In this document: piece by piece, positions 22,104-32,513 of the stretch
How positions within the stretch are numbered: position 1 is the stretch's first letter
How the letters are laid out: each line of letters starts with the position of its first letter
NCBI RefSeq assembly: GCF_037975245.1
Contig: NC_092562.1
Span: 21,345,054-21,409,053, forward strand
DNA length: 64,000 nt
Direction: 5' to 3'
DNA from: Apostichopus japonicus
Lineage: Eukaryota > Echinodermata > Holothuroidea > Aspidochirotida > Stichopodidae
The notes under the pieces: model-generated
Databases searched by the model: none
The model's input: the letters and a program-made list of their open reading frames with translations, nothing else
Told to the model about the DNA's origin: nothing
Translations under genes and position numbers: made by a program

Positions 22104-25100
22104 CATTAGGGAAACAGTCCCCTTACAGCGAAGTTGCATTTCCAACCCGACCTCAAGCGGGGGAGCTCGGGTTGGGCTTATCTCGAGCTTCAGCTCTGCT
22201 TACACCACTTATCTTAACCCTATCACACGGACCAACGAACATGCGGTTTGCTCGCGGCATTAGCTAGTGTGTCAGCTATATGCAAGTGATAAACAGATCA
22301 ACGTTGTTCACAGGCATGCACAGCTATAGCTACAGGCGTACGTACGGTACTCGCGACATATGATCGTATGAAGTGTATTCCGTGTCTTAGTTCCCTTTAG
22401 CTGCCGGTTCGGATTTTCGTGATTTTTATTCACCGGTTCCTGATTTTTCCGCGTCTGGCTTGCCTTTAATACATAACACCAGACGACCGCTAATTTTCAT
22501 AACCGACGCTTGGAAATTTTCCAAACGTTACTACATCCAAACCTGAGATTGTTATGTGCCTCGAATCCATAGCTGTCGCATTAGGCCTAACGCTATGTTG
22601 TAACATTGAGAAACCGGCCTCTGAATACGGTCTATATTTTTGTTCAAATTAATGCTGCACAAGTAAATGCAATTTTTTATTATTAGAAACATCATTGGAG
22701 TTGTTTTTAGTTCTTATCATTCCTTTATATCAATCTGGAAACGTTAAACAGTAATCCTACACTAGTTACGTTGTCACTATTTACTTAGTTTGATTGGCCT
22801 AAGCTTAACTTTCTAATTGAGCTTGAATGGAGTTAATAATAGTGACGAACAAGGATGTTAAACACTAAGTTCGGCATATTTTTTATTTGTTCATAAACAG
22901 AATTATATTGAACATAAGTACAAAATAACGTCGGAGTGTAAGAATTAGGTATTAAAATTAACATTTTGGTAAAGATTGAAGATGGATGATTTGTTTGAGA
23001 TACTTTTTGAGATGGAAAGTTTGGGTAACTATTCTTGGCACTTTTCGGGCCATTAACACATCTAGTAGGTTAGGCCATTCGCTATTCATAAACACATGGT
23101 TACTTGGTACGGACAATCGTCATGTTTTTTATCTTTAGAAATTTTTTTTTTGGAAATCCTTTTTCTTTTTCCGCGAAACTCCTAAGGTGGTTTAGTAGGG
23201 GCCTATACATACACAAGGATACATACAAGCCTTTGTTACATGCATGAGAAGAGTTGCATTAAGTACAATGTACCAATTTTGAGGGAAGATAGGCTATTTC
23301 ATTACTAGGGTTGTGCGGGATCCCGGTAGTCAAGTGAATACCGGCATCCCGATCCCGGCTTTGACTAACCCCGATCACAGTGCAATGTGTAACTACTACC
23401 GGTATTGGGAAAACAACTGGTTATTACATTCGTTTCGGTATCATTCCCGGGAATCCAGGACATAATAAAAATATCTACGTGTTACTATTTAAATTACAGA
23501 AAAGAAAACACGTTTATTTCTGGTTCCTGTGTTCTTAGTTTGAATAATATCTTATCAATTTACGCACTGGCCTAGACATATTAACAAATCAACTTTTCAC
23601 GTAGTAATGTGGACCTATAGGCTACACCAAATATCGAACGTTGGTGAACTCAGCATGTTACGAGACCTCAAAGTTATTCAGAAATTTTCGTTATTTATTC
23701 TTCCTTCAAACGATGATTGTGAAGGTTCCCATGTACAAAATCTCACCCTTATACATTTCACCACATTTTGTTATAATAATTATAACGATTTAATAATTTT
23801 TGATCCAAAACCGAAGGGAGCATATCAAATTAAATCCATCTTCGCACGGGACTGTATATTATTATAGCCTAGGGTACGGTACTATTACACACTGCTGTTC
23901 GGTACTTGAGAGTTGATGCTGTAATGAAATGGATTCGTTTATTAATGCGGGGGGTTCCACGATGTCATTTCTAGTTATCTTTCGCTACTTTTTTTTATTT
24001 TAAGAACTTTTGTACGAAGATTGATATTGTACGTATTGAAAGTATATTTTCTGGAGTAAACAACAGCCGATTAACGATATAAATAAATCTGTACTATTCT
24101 TATATATGTAGTTTATAATCCCGTATTTATGTAGCCCCTAAGTTACATTATTGTTGTCTGAAGTTCCAAAGAGGTGGGGACTTGTTGATAGTTAAAAACT
24201 TTTCATTGTGAACTTTTAAACTTAAAGTATTAGTAGTAAGTCGAGTCCTGTCTTTCCGACATGCTTAGTGATTCCCGTTAAATTTAATTGAATTTAGGTA
24301 AAAATTCATGCAAACTAGGTAGGCATCGGCCGATCCTAATTCTAAGCCTACATCGAAAGTTACGCCGTATACACCTCGCAAGAAAACCACGATAACCTTG
24401 AATGAAAAAAAAACAATATTTTGCACTTGAAGATCTGTCTTCCCCCAAAATGCAATGATAAGGTCTAGACCCAGTACTTCTTGATACATTGAGTTTCCAA
24501 TTACTAGTCAAAAACATTTTCTGGAGAAAAAAACGTACGATATTTTTCACAAAAATTGATGATTAGATAAGTGCTTCCTCACAATCAACGAGCCGCCCCG
24601 AAATTCGCTCCCCTTAACGTAAAACTTCTATATATATTACACGTGGAAAAACACGAGTTTTTACACACATAATTCCCATTGACATTGGTCACGGAACATA
24701 AGTAGGTCATCGACATTCGAACTTGGCAACTTGCCCAAGTTCATCGCACCATGGGAACGACCCAACAGATTGAACATTATGTTACATTTTCCCGCCATCT
24801 GGACGCCGATTGTAAATTTTGGTGTAATATGCAAATTATGAATGGTACTGCCCTTGGTTAAAACTTAAACTATTGCGACACTTACAAATTTTGGGAAACT
24901 GTTGTATAGAAGAAACTTTTGTATCAAATGTAAAGTACTGTATGGTAGGCCTACTATAATTTATAAAAGACGGTTTTCCTCAGGTGATAAGGAAAAGGGA
25001 TGTTTCGGTGAACGCGATCTCTTTGTATAGTACTTGGATACTTAAAATGACCATGCTGTACATGCAGCTTCTATTTCTCTTTAAGTAAGCTCTACTTAGC

Positions 25101-25782
25101 ATTGTTATCCGTTGTGGATCTTTATTGGAATAAATACGAAATGTATTTTTTGACGCCAGTATTTAACGGTAGGCCTAAGCATTTCTTAAATTGTTGACTG
25201 AGCTTCAAAATCCATTTTCAAAAAGTCTGTTTTCATGAAGGTTTTTTAAAATCGACATATAGCTAGGGTCGGAAAATATTAACGAAAGTTGTTCTATTAT
25301 ACAAATAAAATACATGTTTCTCGTACTGAGATCTGAAGGGAAAAAACGGGCGGCTATCGTTCTTCTTTTCATGCGCTTATACTAGTTTGGAATATGTGGC
25401 AACCTTTACGTGATTTCAGAAATGGCTCAGTCCTGTTCTTGGAAAAATGACTCCCAGTCATTATTCATTTTCTTATATTAATGTTCTTATTATTATTGTA
25501 TATTATTATATTTTTCATTTCACTATTGGTTATGATACTTCAGGTCCTCGGGAGAAGTTAGCTTTACGCTAACCGAGTTAAATAAATATACGGAGATTTG
25601 ATCACGGGTGCAATTTGTATCTACGGATCCCCTTAAAATAACATTCAATGCTAACAGCATCCTCCTATTCTTATGAGGCGAATAGCACATAATATCAATA
25701 GGATGGTCGGTGGGAGGTACCTTAGATTATGAAATTGTGTTGCGGGCGCTGAGCGAGTGTATGGAGGGCCCGAATGCCCGAC

Positions 25783-25880
25783 ATTTTTTATTTATTCGCA
25801 TTTTTATCCAGGGTTGCTTATTCAGCAAAAGCTGGTTTCCAATAAGGCCCTGCTATTTACATTCAACTTTATACATAAGA
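25783..25880 (-). mobile_element. Possible 3' end of a CR1/L2-type LINE
   Basis: Read on the minus strand, the stretch goes GGGCCTTATTGGAAACCAGC, TTTTGCTGAATAAGCAACCC, TGGATAAAAATGCGAATAAA. Invertebrate CR1/L2-like LINEs often end with such a CCCTGGATAAA motif before A-rich short repeats. No reverse transcriptase is present; this is resemblance only. Confidence 0.35.
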
Positions 25881-26451
25881 AGTAAAACATAGCAATACAA
25901 AAACAATTAAATGTACAGATACAAAACAATTAAAGCTGTAAAGTGGAGACAACTACAAAAAAAAAAATGGAAATAAAAGAATTATCCAAAATTGGGCTTG
26001 CAAATAAAATCTGGAAAGTTTTGGAAACCAACACTATGCTAGTTATTTCAACATGCGCGTTGAAACTTTCGATACCCAAGAGCTGATATAATGTAATAGC
26101 TGAACAAAGCCCAGGAAGCAATAAAAAAAAGAATATTGTTAAAAAACAGCAAATAAGATTCATAATGCAAAAGTTATCATTGTAATCACTCTTTGGTGAA
26201 AGGATTGGTGTGCCTACGACATGAAATTGAAACACAGTAGAAGACTTTCAGTTTATCTCAAATAGTTTTCCATCCAGTTCACATGCATCATGGACTCGCA
26301 ATAACATAAAGAATATAAGTTTGCCCTTCAGCTATGTATTTGCCAGGCATAAAGCTGACACATCAACCTTTTGTTTAACTGCCTTTATATAAGCAGATAC
26401 AAGAAAACGGACTGAGAAAGATTGTATTTTAACAGAGTCGGTGTTGTTTCA

Positions 26452-26565
26452 CAAGGGCGTAGGAACCGGGGGGCTGGGGGCGCCAGCCCCCCCGCACCCC
26501 CCCTGTGAAAGATATGGAGGGGCGGAAGTATCATTCCCCCCCCCCCCGCTTCGCTTTTCTGTCAT
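26452..26565. mobile_element. hAT-like end fragment inside the 4.8-kb element
   Basis: It begins CAAGGGCGTAGGAACCGG and shares GGGGCTGGGGGCGCCAGCCC and GGGCGGAAGTATCATTCC with the complete hAT element at 29823-30189. Only the left end is present. Long C and G runs make its right border uncertain. Confidence 0.65.
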
Positions 26566-26828
26566 CCTAAATCTGTGTTATTATTTATATATTACATAGA
26601 AACATAGTTACAAGATAGTTGAGGTCTTGACATGTACAGAGATGAGTTTTAAATGCAAGTCTTCCACTCAACACAGTACATGTTAAGAAGTCAATATCAT
26701 TTCAGCTATACACTCTATACTGTCTTGATTGCTCATTGAAGTGCATATAATCCCTTATGTCCTGTGAAACTGGTTTGATTAAATTAGTTCGCATAAGCGA
26801 TCTTGTGGTCATTCTTATCCTGCTCATC

Positions 26829-28319
26829 TTACAAAACCTGCTCAACCATGTGTGGTATAGCCAGATAAGCAGCCACTTGGCAACAATTCAAGTGGAAAAT
26901 TTTGCACCTTCGGTGTAAGGGGACTGTTTCCCTAATGTTGCCGTTGTCTTTGCCGGGTCTGTACACAATGTTAAAATTGTATGACGAAAGGCGTGCTGTC
27001 CACCGCATCTCGGTTGTATTTAGGTGTGCCTTCTTCAAATAGACCAGTGGATTGTGGTCTGTATAGACTGTAAACTGGGATCCATACAAGTAGTCTCTGA
27101 ACTTTTCTGTCACTGCCCATGTAAGCGCTAAAAGTTCTAACTTGAATGCTGAGTAATTAGAATCATTCTTCTCAGCGGGTCTTAGTGTACGACTTGCAAA
27201 AGCTATCACTTTCTCTTGCCCGTCGCTCACCTGTGATAATACTGCTCCGAGTCCCTGGGCGCTTGCATCTGTGTGTACTATAAATGGTTTGGTGTAATCT
27301 GGATATGCTAGGACAGGTGCAGTTGTTAAGGACTTCTTGAGTTTTTCGAAGGCCTCTTGCTGTTTACTCAACCACTGAAAGGAATTTTGTTTTGATGTTT
27401 CTTCCTTTCCGCTTTTCTTTGTTGTGGCACCCACCAAATCGTACAATGGACCAGCGATTTTGGAAAAACCCTTAATGAACCGCCTATAATATCCTGCCAG
27501 TCCAAGAAAGCTCCTTACCTCCTTTGCATTCCGTGGTGCTTCCCATTTCTCCACAACTGCTGTTTTCTCTGGGTCTGTTGCAATACCCTTGGAGGACACA
27601 ACATGACCTAGGTAGCCAATTTCTTCTTGGAAAAGATGACATTTTGATGGTTTTATTTTCAGTCCATGCGTCTCCAGTCGTTGAAAAACTTCGTCTAATC
27701 TTTGCAAATGGGTTTCAAAGTTCCTGGAGAATACAATGATGTCATCAATATAGATCAACAGGGTTTCGTAATGTAGATCCCCCAGGCAACTCTCCATATA
27801 GCGCTGGAAAGTTGCAGGTGCATTTGTGAGACCAAACGGCATTCGAGTAAATTCATATAAACCCATGGGAGTTGTGAAAGCTGTTTTCTCTTCATCACTG
27901 GGGTGCATTGCTATTTGCCAATAACCACTCGCCAGGTCTAGTGTGGAGAAATATTGGGCATTATTCAATGCATCAAGAGCCTCTTCAATTCTCGGCAAAG
28001 GGTGGGCATCTTTCCTGGTCTTGGCGTTCAACTTTCTGTAATCCACACAAAATCTTAATGAACCATCCTTCTTCTTTACTATCACTATTGGTGCTGCCCA
28101 AGGACTGTGACTTTCTTTAATTACTCCGTGCTCTAGCATATCTCGAATGTGTTGTTTGACTTCTTGATACATCTGTGGGGGAATGCGCCTATGTCTTTCT
28201 TTGATGGGTGGGGTATCACCTGTTGGTATTCTGTGTTGGATGGTGGTGGCATGTCCCAAGTCAGCTGATCCTGTTGAAAACACTCCTCTGTGTTGATGTA
28301 ATAATTCATGCAGTTGCAT
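26829..28319 (-). pseudogene. Gypsy pol fossil: reverse transcriptase and RNase H part
   Basis: About 1.5 kb of clear Ty3/gypsy reverse transcriptase, including the LLIYIDDIIVFS catalytic box and FGLTNAPATFQ, followed by RNase H with a TDASAQGLGAVLSQ signature and YTDHNPL. It lies next to the right-hand LTR. Part of the broken LTR element, not a host gene. Confidence 0.92.
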
Positions 28320-28351
28320 TTCCTGGTTTGAAGTTAAAATTGCACTATTTA

Positions 28352-28833
28352 TGTAAGTTTAGGGGTTTTCCGTACTGGCGTGCCCTCCCAAAAGTATGAT
28401 GACTCAGGGGAGAGAAGTTGTAAAGATAACGCAGGAACAAAAGATTAACGGTAAACTTAATTAATTTAATAACAATTAACTGAAGCAAACTAAATATAAA
28501 ATATAATTTACTTACAACAAGCTCACTTCACACACACACACATATAACTCAAACGTACTCACTCGCTCACAAGTGTTGACCGGTCAACCATCCGTATTCA
28601 CTCCCTCATTCATAAGCTCTGCCAAACATTTTCAAACACAAGAAAGTTCTCTCACACCACACGCACACACTCACACAAGTTACACGCACGCAACACAATC
28701 AGCGCGCCGCGCCCGATACATTTAAAAACCTCCGTACGCAATTAAACAGCGATGCATCGATACAAGCGCACCATAGCCTAACGCTACACTATATACATGT
28801 ACGCCCACACAAGAATACGCCTATCGTATTAAT
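28352..28833 (-). repeat. LTR of the gypsy element (right copy, 5' LTR by orientation)
   Basis: Same sequence as the left copy from TGTAAGTTTAGGGG to CCTATCGTATTAAT, about 482 bases, without the internal tandem units of the left copy. A (CA)n tract occurs near 28530. Confidence 0.88.
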
Positions 28834-29282
28834 GCATACTTCTTCTGTCAGCTATATCTCTCATTCCATTTTTCACGAACCTCTTCGGCTTTCGCGGACC
28901 CTTATTTTTTCACGGACCCCCTGCGGACCCCTTTGCCCTCACGGACCCCCAAATAAATTTCACGGACCCCCTAGGGGTCCGCGGACCCCAGGTTGAGTAA
29001 CCTGGGTCTAGAAGGACTGGTGCCAGACTGGCAAGTCATCAGAGCTCTGGTATTTGTGGTAGGTCGCGTCGAGTGGATTATACTTAGTCTCTCGTAACGA
29101 TTTTTCAAGCACTGGTAAGTAGTAACAGCCTTGTGCAAGTAGTAATAATGGAAACAGTTTATCCATTTAACCACAATGGTTATGGCTTCAGTTTGCATAT
29201 GAAATGGCTGCGAGTCTTGGAACCTCATTCGGATATGTAAGGACTATAACCACCAGTCGGCCATGTGTCAGTTTGAATAAGA

Positions 29283-29318
29283 CAGTGTAGGAACCGGGGG
29301 GGGGGGGCTACGCCCTTG
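29283..29318. mobile_element. Miniature remnant of the GGCGTAGGAACC hAT family
   Basis: CAGTGTAGGAACCGGGG on the left faces CTACGCCCTTG on the right across a G-run, as though two ends of the family at 29823 had closed on each other. The flanking octamers do not match, so it is probably a deletion remnant and not a fresh insertion. Confidence 0.45.
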
Positions 29319-29482
29319 GATGTGAGTTCAAAATAGAGCTTTCTCTTGAACGGAACCCTCGTTTGCTTCCTTTATTAGACATTTGTAGTTTCCAGTTAAA
29401 TCTGAAAATGGCTGGTGTAGGCCAACTCACCTCCTATTAATGCTTCACTTTGTTAAAAAATACACCATACTAGAGATAACTG

Positions 29483-30298
29483 CATAGGCGTAGGAGGCCC
29501 CCCCCCCCCCCAAACCAAATTTTTTTGCGAAATTCGGGCAATTTGCTGAGAATTTTTCGGGCACCTACTAAAAGAAGAATAATTTGCAATGTGTTTTTCA
29601 ATTTTTTTGGTGAAAATTCGGGCAATATGCTGAGAATTTTTCGGGCACCTACTGAAAGAAGAATAATTTGCACTGTGTTTTTCAATGGTTTTACTTTTAT
29701 TATTATGATCAATATTGTTGTAACGACTTCCCCAATAATGATAACCAATATGGAAGGGTACTATCACGGAAAATGATTGTACGTTGTTGGCATGTGATGT
29801 AATAACCGATAAATGCCTATGTCAAGGGCGTAGGAACCGGGGGGCTGGGGGCGCCAGCCCCCCAGTAGAAAATATGGGGGGCGGAAGTATCATTCCGCCC
29901 CCCGCTCCGCAAGCCAGAAAACCCCTTTTTCATTTCCAAATGAGAAAAAAATCTCATTTGGAGCACCAAATTGCATTTAAGGCCAGGTGAAAATGCAAAA
30001 TTCTTTACAAAATGGAGTGGGGAGTTGAAGTGTGCTATATTGCACCAAATTGCATCTGAGGCCACCTGGAAATGCAAAAAGAATCCAAAGGGGAGGGGGG
30101 ACACCCCCTCCCCCTAGACCCCTCCCCCAGGCCGGCCATCAGTCTTCAGCCCACCCCCCCCCACTCAAAAGTACCTTCCTACGCCACTGGCCTATGTGAT
30201 ATGCATATAAACATGTTGAACGAAATTATTGGTTATATTTTTCGGGCAAGTCGTTACAGCCCCCCCACCCCCAATCAAAATAGGCTCCTACGCCTATG
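29483..30298. mobile_element. hAT-type non-autonomous element, hosting a second hAT
   Basis: Inverted ends CATAGGCGTAGGAG (29483) and CTCCTACGCCTATG (ending 30298) are exact complements. Flanks GATAACTG (29475-29482) and GATAACTT (30299-30306) form an 8-bp duplication with one change. The body contains an 87-bp tandem pair (29529-29690, GGGCAATTTGCTGAG and GGGCACCTACT repeated) and another complete hAT at 29823-30189. No transposase. Confidence 0.9.
29823..30189. mobile_element. hAT-type non-autonomous element with exact 8-bp duplication
   Basis: Left end CAAGGGCGTAGGAA and right end TTCCTACGCCACTG are near-perfect inverted repeats. GCCTATGT occurs exactly on both sides (29815-29822 and 30190-30197). 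The interior is G/C-run-rich and repeats a GCACCAAATTGCATCT segment twice. It ends with AAAGGGGAGGGG, ACACCCCCTCCCC and AGGCCGGCC blocks shared with other elements in the window. It is younger than the element it interrupts. Confidence 0.93.
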
Positions 30299-30452
30299 GA
30301 TAACTTTATGCGGAGTATATGTGGGAAACAATCGTTCATGTCACTGTTCACTTAAAATCATGATTTCTAGCAAAAGAAAACTTGGTCAAGTTGCCACAAG
30401 TTGGTCAGTTACGTGCGAAATGAGCTGTATATAACCACTGGTATATCAAAGT

Positions 30453-30703
30453 AATATGTATGTATGTATGTATATGTGATCTTCCCGCAAGCAGGAACTC
30501 GCGAAAGAAGCCATGGAGGCTTATAGACTCGCAAGCTGACCGAAGCCAATCTCTCGGCACACATCCATTTAACGTCCATGTCGGCAAGTTGTTATTGAAC
30601 AACACCCTTGCCAGACGACACACATTGCTGTCGGCGGGGAATCGAACCGGGGATCTCATGACTGGGAGACGCCGGCGTTAACCACTAGGCTATACACTCC
30701 GCC
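30453..30703 (-). mobile_element. tRNA-derived SINE, copy 1
   Basis: On the minus strand the element starts GGCGGAGTGTATAGCC. It has an RNA polymerase III A box (TAGCCTAGTGGTTAACG) and B box (GGTTCGATTCC) at tRNA-like spacing, then a unique body (CGGTCAGCTTGCGAG, GCGAGTTCCTGCTTGCGGG) and a (TACA)n tail. A second copy with the same body is at 37790-38012. Confidence 0.88.
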
Positions 30704-31598
30704 TTATTTCTGTGTGATGTCCATCATTGGATGTAGAGTGAAAGGGGGGGGGGGTGCATGGGCATCCCAATTGAGAAATATTTTGAGGTAAAGAACTTGG
30801 ATGCAAAATGGTACTATCCTTTTATCACCATTTAAATATTACCAGAGTATACGATTTTTTTTGCGTTCGTGATATAAGATGTATGTCACTTGTAAGAAAA
30901 TCTGCCACCCCCATCTAGTGGCTGCAGTATGAGATGATGATAGTTTCAGATGAAGATAGTGTGGTATTGTTTCATAATTGCTGTTGAACTTTCGTCACTT
31001 GCGTACGAAGTTTCTTTTCTTTCATGTTGCACTGTTTCATCTGGCAGACGCCACGTGTTTGAGTACTTTTAGCCTTTAAAAGGCAAAGCGATAGAGGAGG
31101 CATTTTGGGTACTCAGGTTACATTGGAATAGCTGAAATGACATCACTTCTGACTTCAGACCTTCTGGGAAATATCACTTTAACGATGACATAACATCATA
31201 AATTTGGTGAAGTGGTCTTTTCTACACATGCATATCCTACAAGGATACAAAGAGTGCACTCAGTCGCAATCTGTACTTCTTTGTACTGAATTGTGCGACC
31301 TATATACATTCCTACCATTAAATGTCAGGGGCATTGTAGCTTTACCTCCGTTGTGGGTGAGGTAAATGGGGGAGGGGGTGGGGAGGGGCTGAGGGATGTG
31401 AGTGAACATTTCAAGAAGTGATGGGAGAAGATGCAGTTCTCAGTGAAACTAGCTCTTCATCTAAAAATTGAACTTCAAAGATAGTAGATATATGTCAATA
31501 AGTGATGACTTCAGCAAATTCAGAGGGTTATGATCAACTGTCTTTTCTATGTACTGTATATTAGTCATTCCTTTGTTATAGTTTATTCTAGTACCCAG
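30704..31598. other. Non-coding spacer between SINE and hAT element
   Basis: No coding segment or recognisable element. There are G-rich runs near 30745 and 31370 but no inverted ends. Confidence 0.5.
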
Positions 31599-32513
31599 CA
31601 GGGGCGTAGCGAGCGGGGGGTGTGGGGGGTGTCACACCCCCCCAATAATTTGGTCGCTGTCGGCAAATTTTGGGTCTGTCGGCAAAAGGAGAAAAGGTGA
31701 AGAGAGCGGAAGGGGAAGAAAGAAGGAAAGCTGAATAGAGAAAAGGAGAATGGGAGCTTCTTCCGTGCCAAATTTGACTTAAAATATGCACCAGTTTGCA
31801 TCTAAGGACGTTTCAAAACTAAAAATTTTCCAAAGGGGAGGGGTAGACCCCCTATACCCTTAGACCCCTCCCCCATTTCAGTCACCACTTCCAGATCCGT
31901 CGGCAAATCAAATTTGACTTAAGATATGCACCAGATTGCATCTAAGGACGTTTCAAAACTAAAAATTTTCCAAAGGGGAGGGGTAGACCCCCTATACCCT
32001 TAGACCCCTCCCCCATTTCAGTCACCACTTCCAGATCCGTCGGCAAATCAAATTTGACTTAAGATATGCACCAGATTGCATCTAAGGACGTTTCAAAACT
32101 AAAAATTTTCCAAAGGGGAGGGGGACACCCCCTCCCCTTAGACCCCTCCCCCATTTCAGTCACCACTTCCAGATCCGTCGGCAAATCAAATTTGACTTAA
32201 AATATACACCAGATTGCATCTAAGGACGTTTCAAAACTAAAAGTTTTCCAAAGGGGAGGGGGACACCCCCTATACCCTTAGACCCCTCCCCCATTTCAGT
32301 CACCACTTCCAGATCCGTCGGCAAATCAAATTTGACTTAAAATATGCACCAGATTGCATCTAAGGACGTTTCAAAACTAAAAATTTTCCAAAGGGGAGGG
32401 GTAGACCCCCTATACCCTTAGACCCCTCCCCCATTTCAGTCACCACTTCCAGATCCGTCGGCAAATCAAATTCTCCACACCCCCCCAACAAAAAACCCTT
32501 CGCTACGCCCCTG
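31599..32513. mobile_element. hAT-type non-autonomous element with internal tandem array
   Basis: Perfect inverted ends CAGGGGCGTAGCGA and TCGCTACGCCCCTG. Flanking octamers GTACCCAG (left) and GTTCCCAG (right) match at 7 of 8, the hAT duplication length. Most of the interior is five 140-bp tandem units. No transposase is encoded. The CAGGGGCGTAGC end is shared by hAT families in many animals. Confidence 0.92.
31770..32470. repeat. Tandem array, 138-140 bp unit, 5 copies
   Basis: The marker AAGGACGTTTCAAAACT recurs at 31804, 31944, 32084, 32222 and 32362. Units are nearly identical, each with AATTTGACTTAA, GCACCAGATTGCATCT, CCAAAGGGGAGGGG and AGACCCCTCCCCCATTTCAG. The high similarity points to recent expansion inside the hAT element. 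Confidence 0.95.

Larger units (their letters stand above)
22104..26937. mobile_element. 4.8-kb DNA element with terminal inverted repeats, inserted in the gypsy element
   Basis: Both ends carry the same inverted 24 bases beginning CATTAGGGAAACAGTCCCC, and weaker similarity extends to about 34 bases (CGAAGTTGCA against CGAAGGTGCA). A TT dinucleotide flanks both sides, which would be a 2-bp target duplication. The ends resemble the CACTA/EnSpm type (CACTA-like start, 2-3 bp duplication), but this assignment is tentative. The interior shows no transposase or other long frame, only smaller repeat fragments, so it is non-autonomous or decayed. The unique-looking interior could include captured genomic DNA. 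Confidence 0.8.
19328..28833 (-). mobile_element. Ty3/gypsy LTR retrotransposon, broken, with a large insertion
   Basis: A fossil element of the Ty3/gypsy (Metaviridae) group, reading on the minus strand and flanked by two related LTRs. Reverse transcriptase, RNase H and integrase parts are recognisable. No gag part was recognised. It is interrupted by a 4.8-kb DNA element and shows in addition a few other breaks. The LTR copies are nearly identical where they align and differ mostly by small tandem-repeat length changes, which suggests a fairly recent insertion. It sits inside a hAT element. A 4-bp GCAT near both outer edges may be the target duplication, but the ends are uncertain by a few bases. 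Confidence 0.88.
18538..29005. mobile_element. hAT-type element split by nested insertions
   Basis: The left end CCTAGATTCTCAACCAG and the right end (read inverted) CCAGGTTACTCAACCTG agree at 12 of 17 positions and follow the hAT pattern with a TCAACC core. The exact 8-bp duplication GTCTAGAA flanks both sides (18530-18537 and 29006-29013), the hAT target length. Without the LTR element lodged inside, the body is about 960 bases: 18538-19327 on the left, 28834-29005 on the right. It has no transposase, so it is non-autonomous. The left part has a 34-bp tandem duplication (about 18920-18990). The right part repeats GCGGACCCC-type runs. Confidence 0.85.

Noticed and set aside
20682-22267. Several plus-strand open frames of 66-146 codons
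   Set aside because: They lie opposite the gypsy integrase region and mirror its base composition; no motif, splice site or family resemblance.
29525-29776. Overlapping open frames on both strands in a repeated segment
   Set aside because: Produced by the 87-bp tandem pair inside a hAT element; no protein family resemblance.
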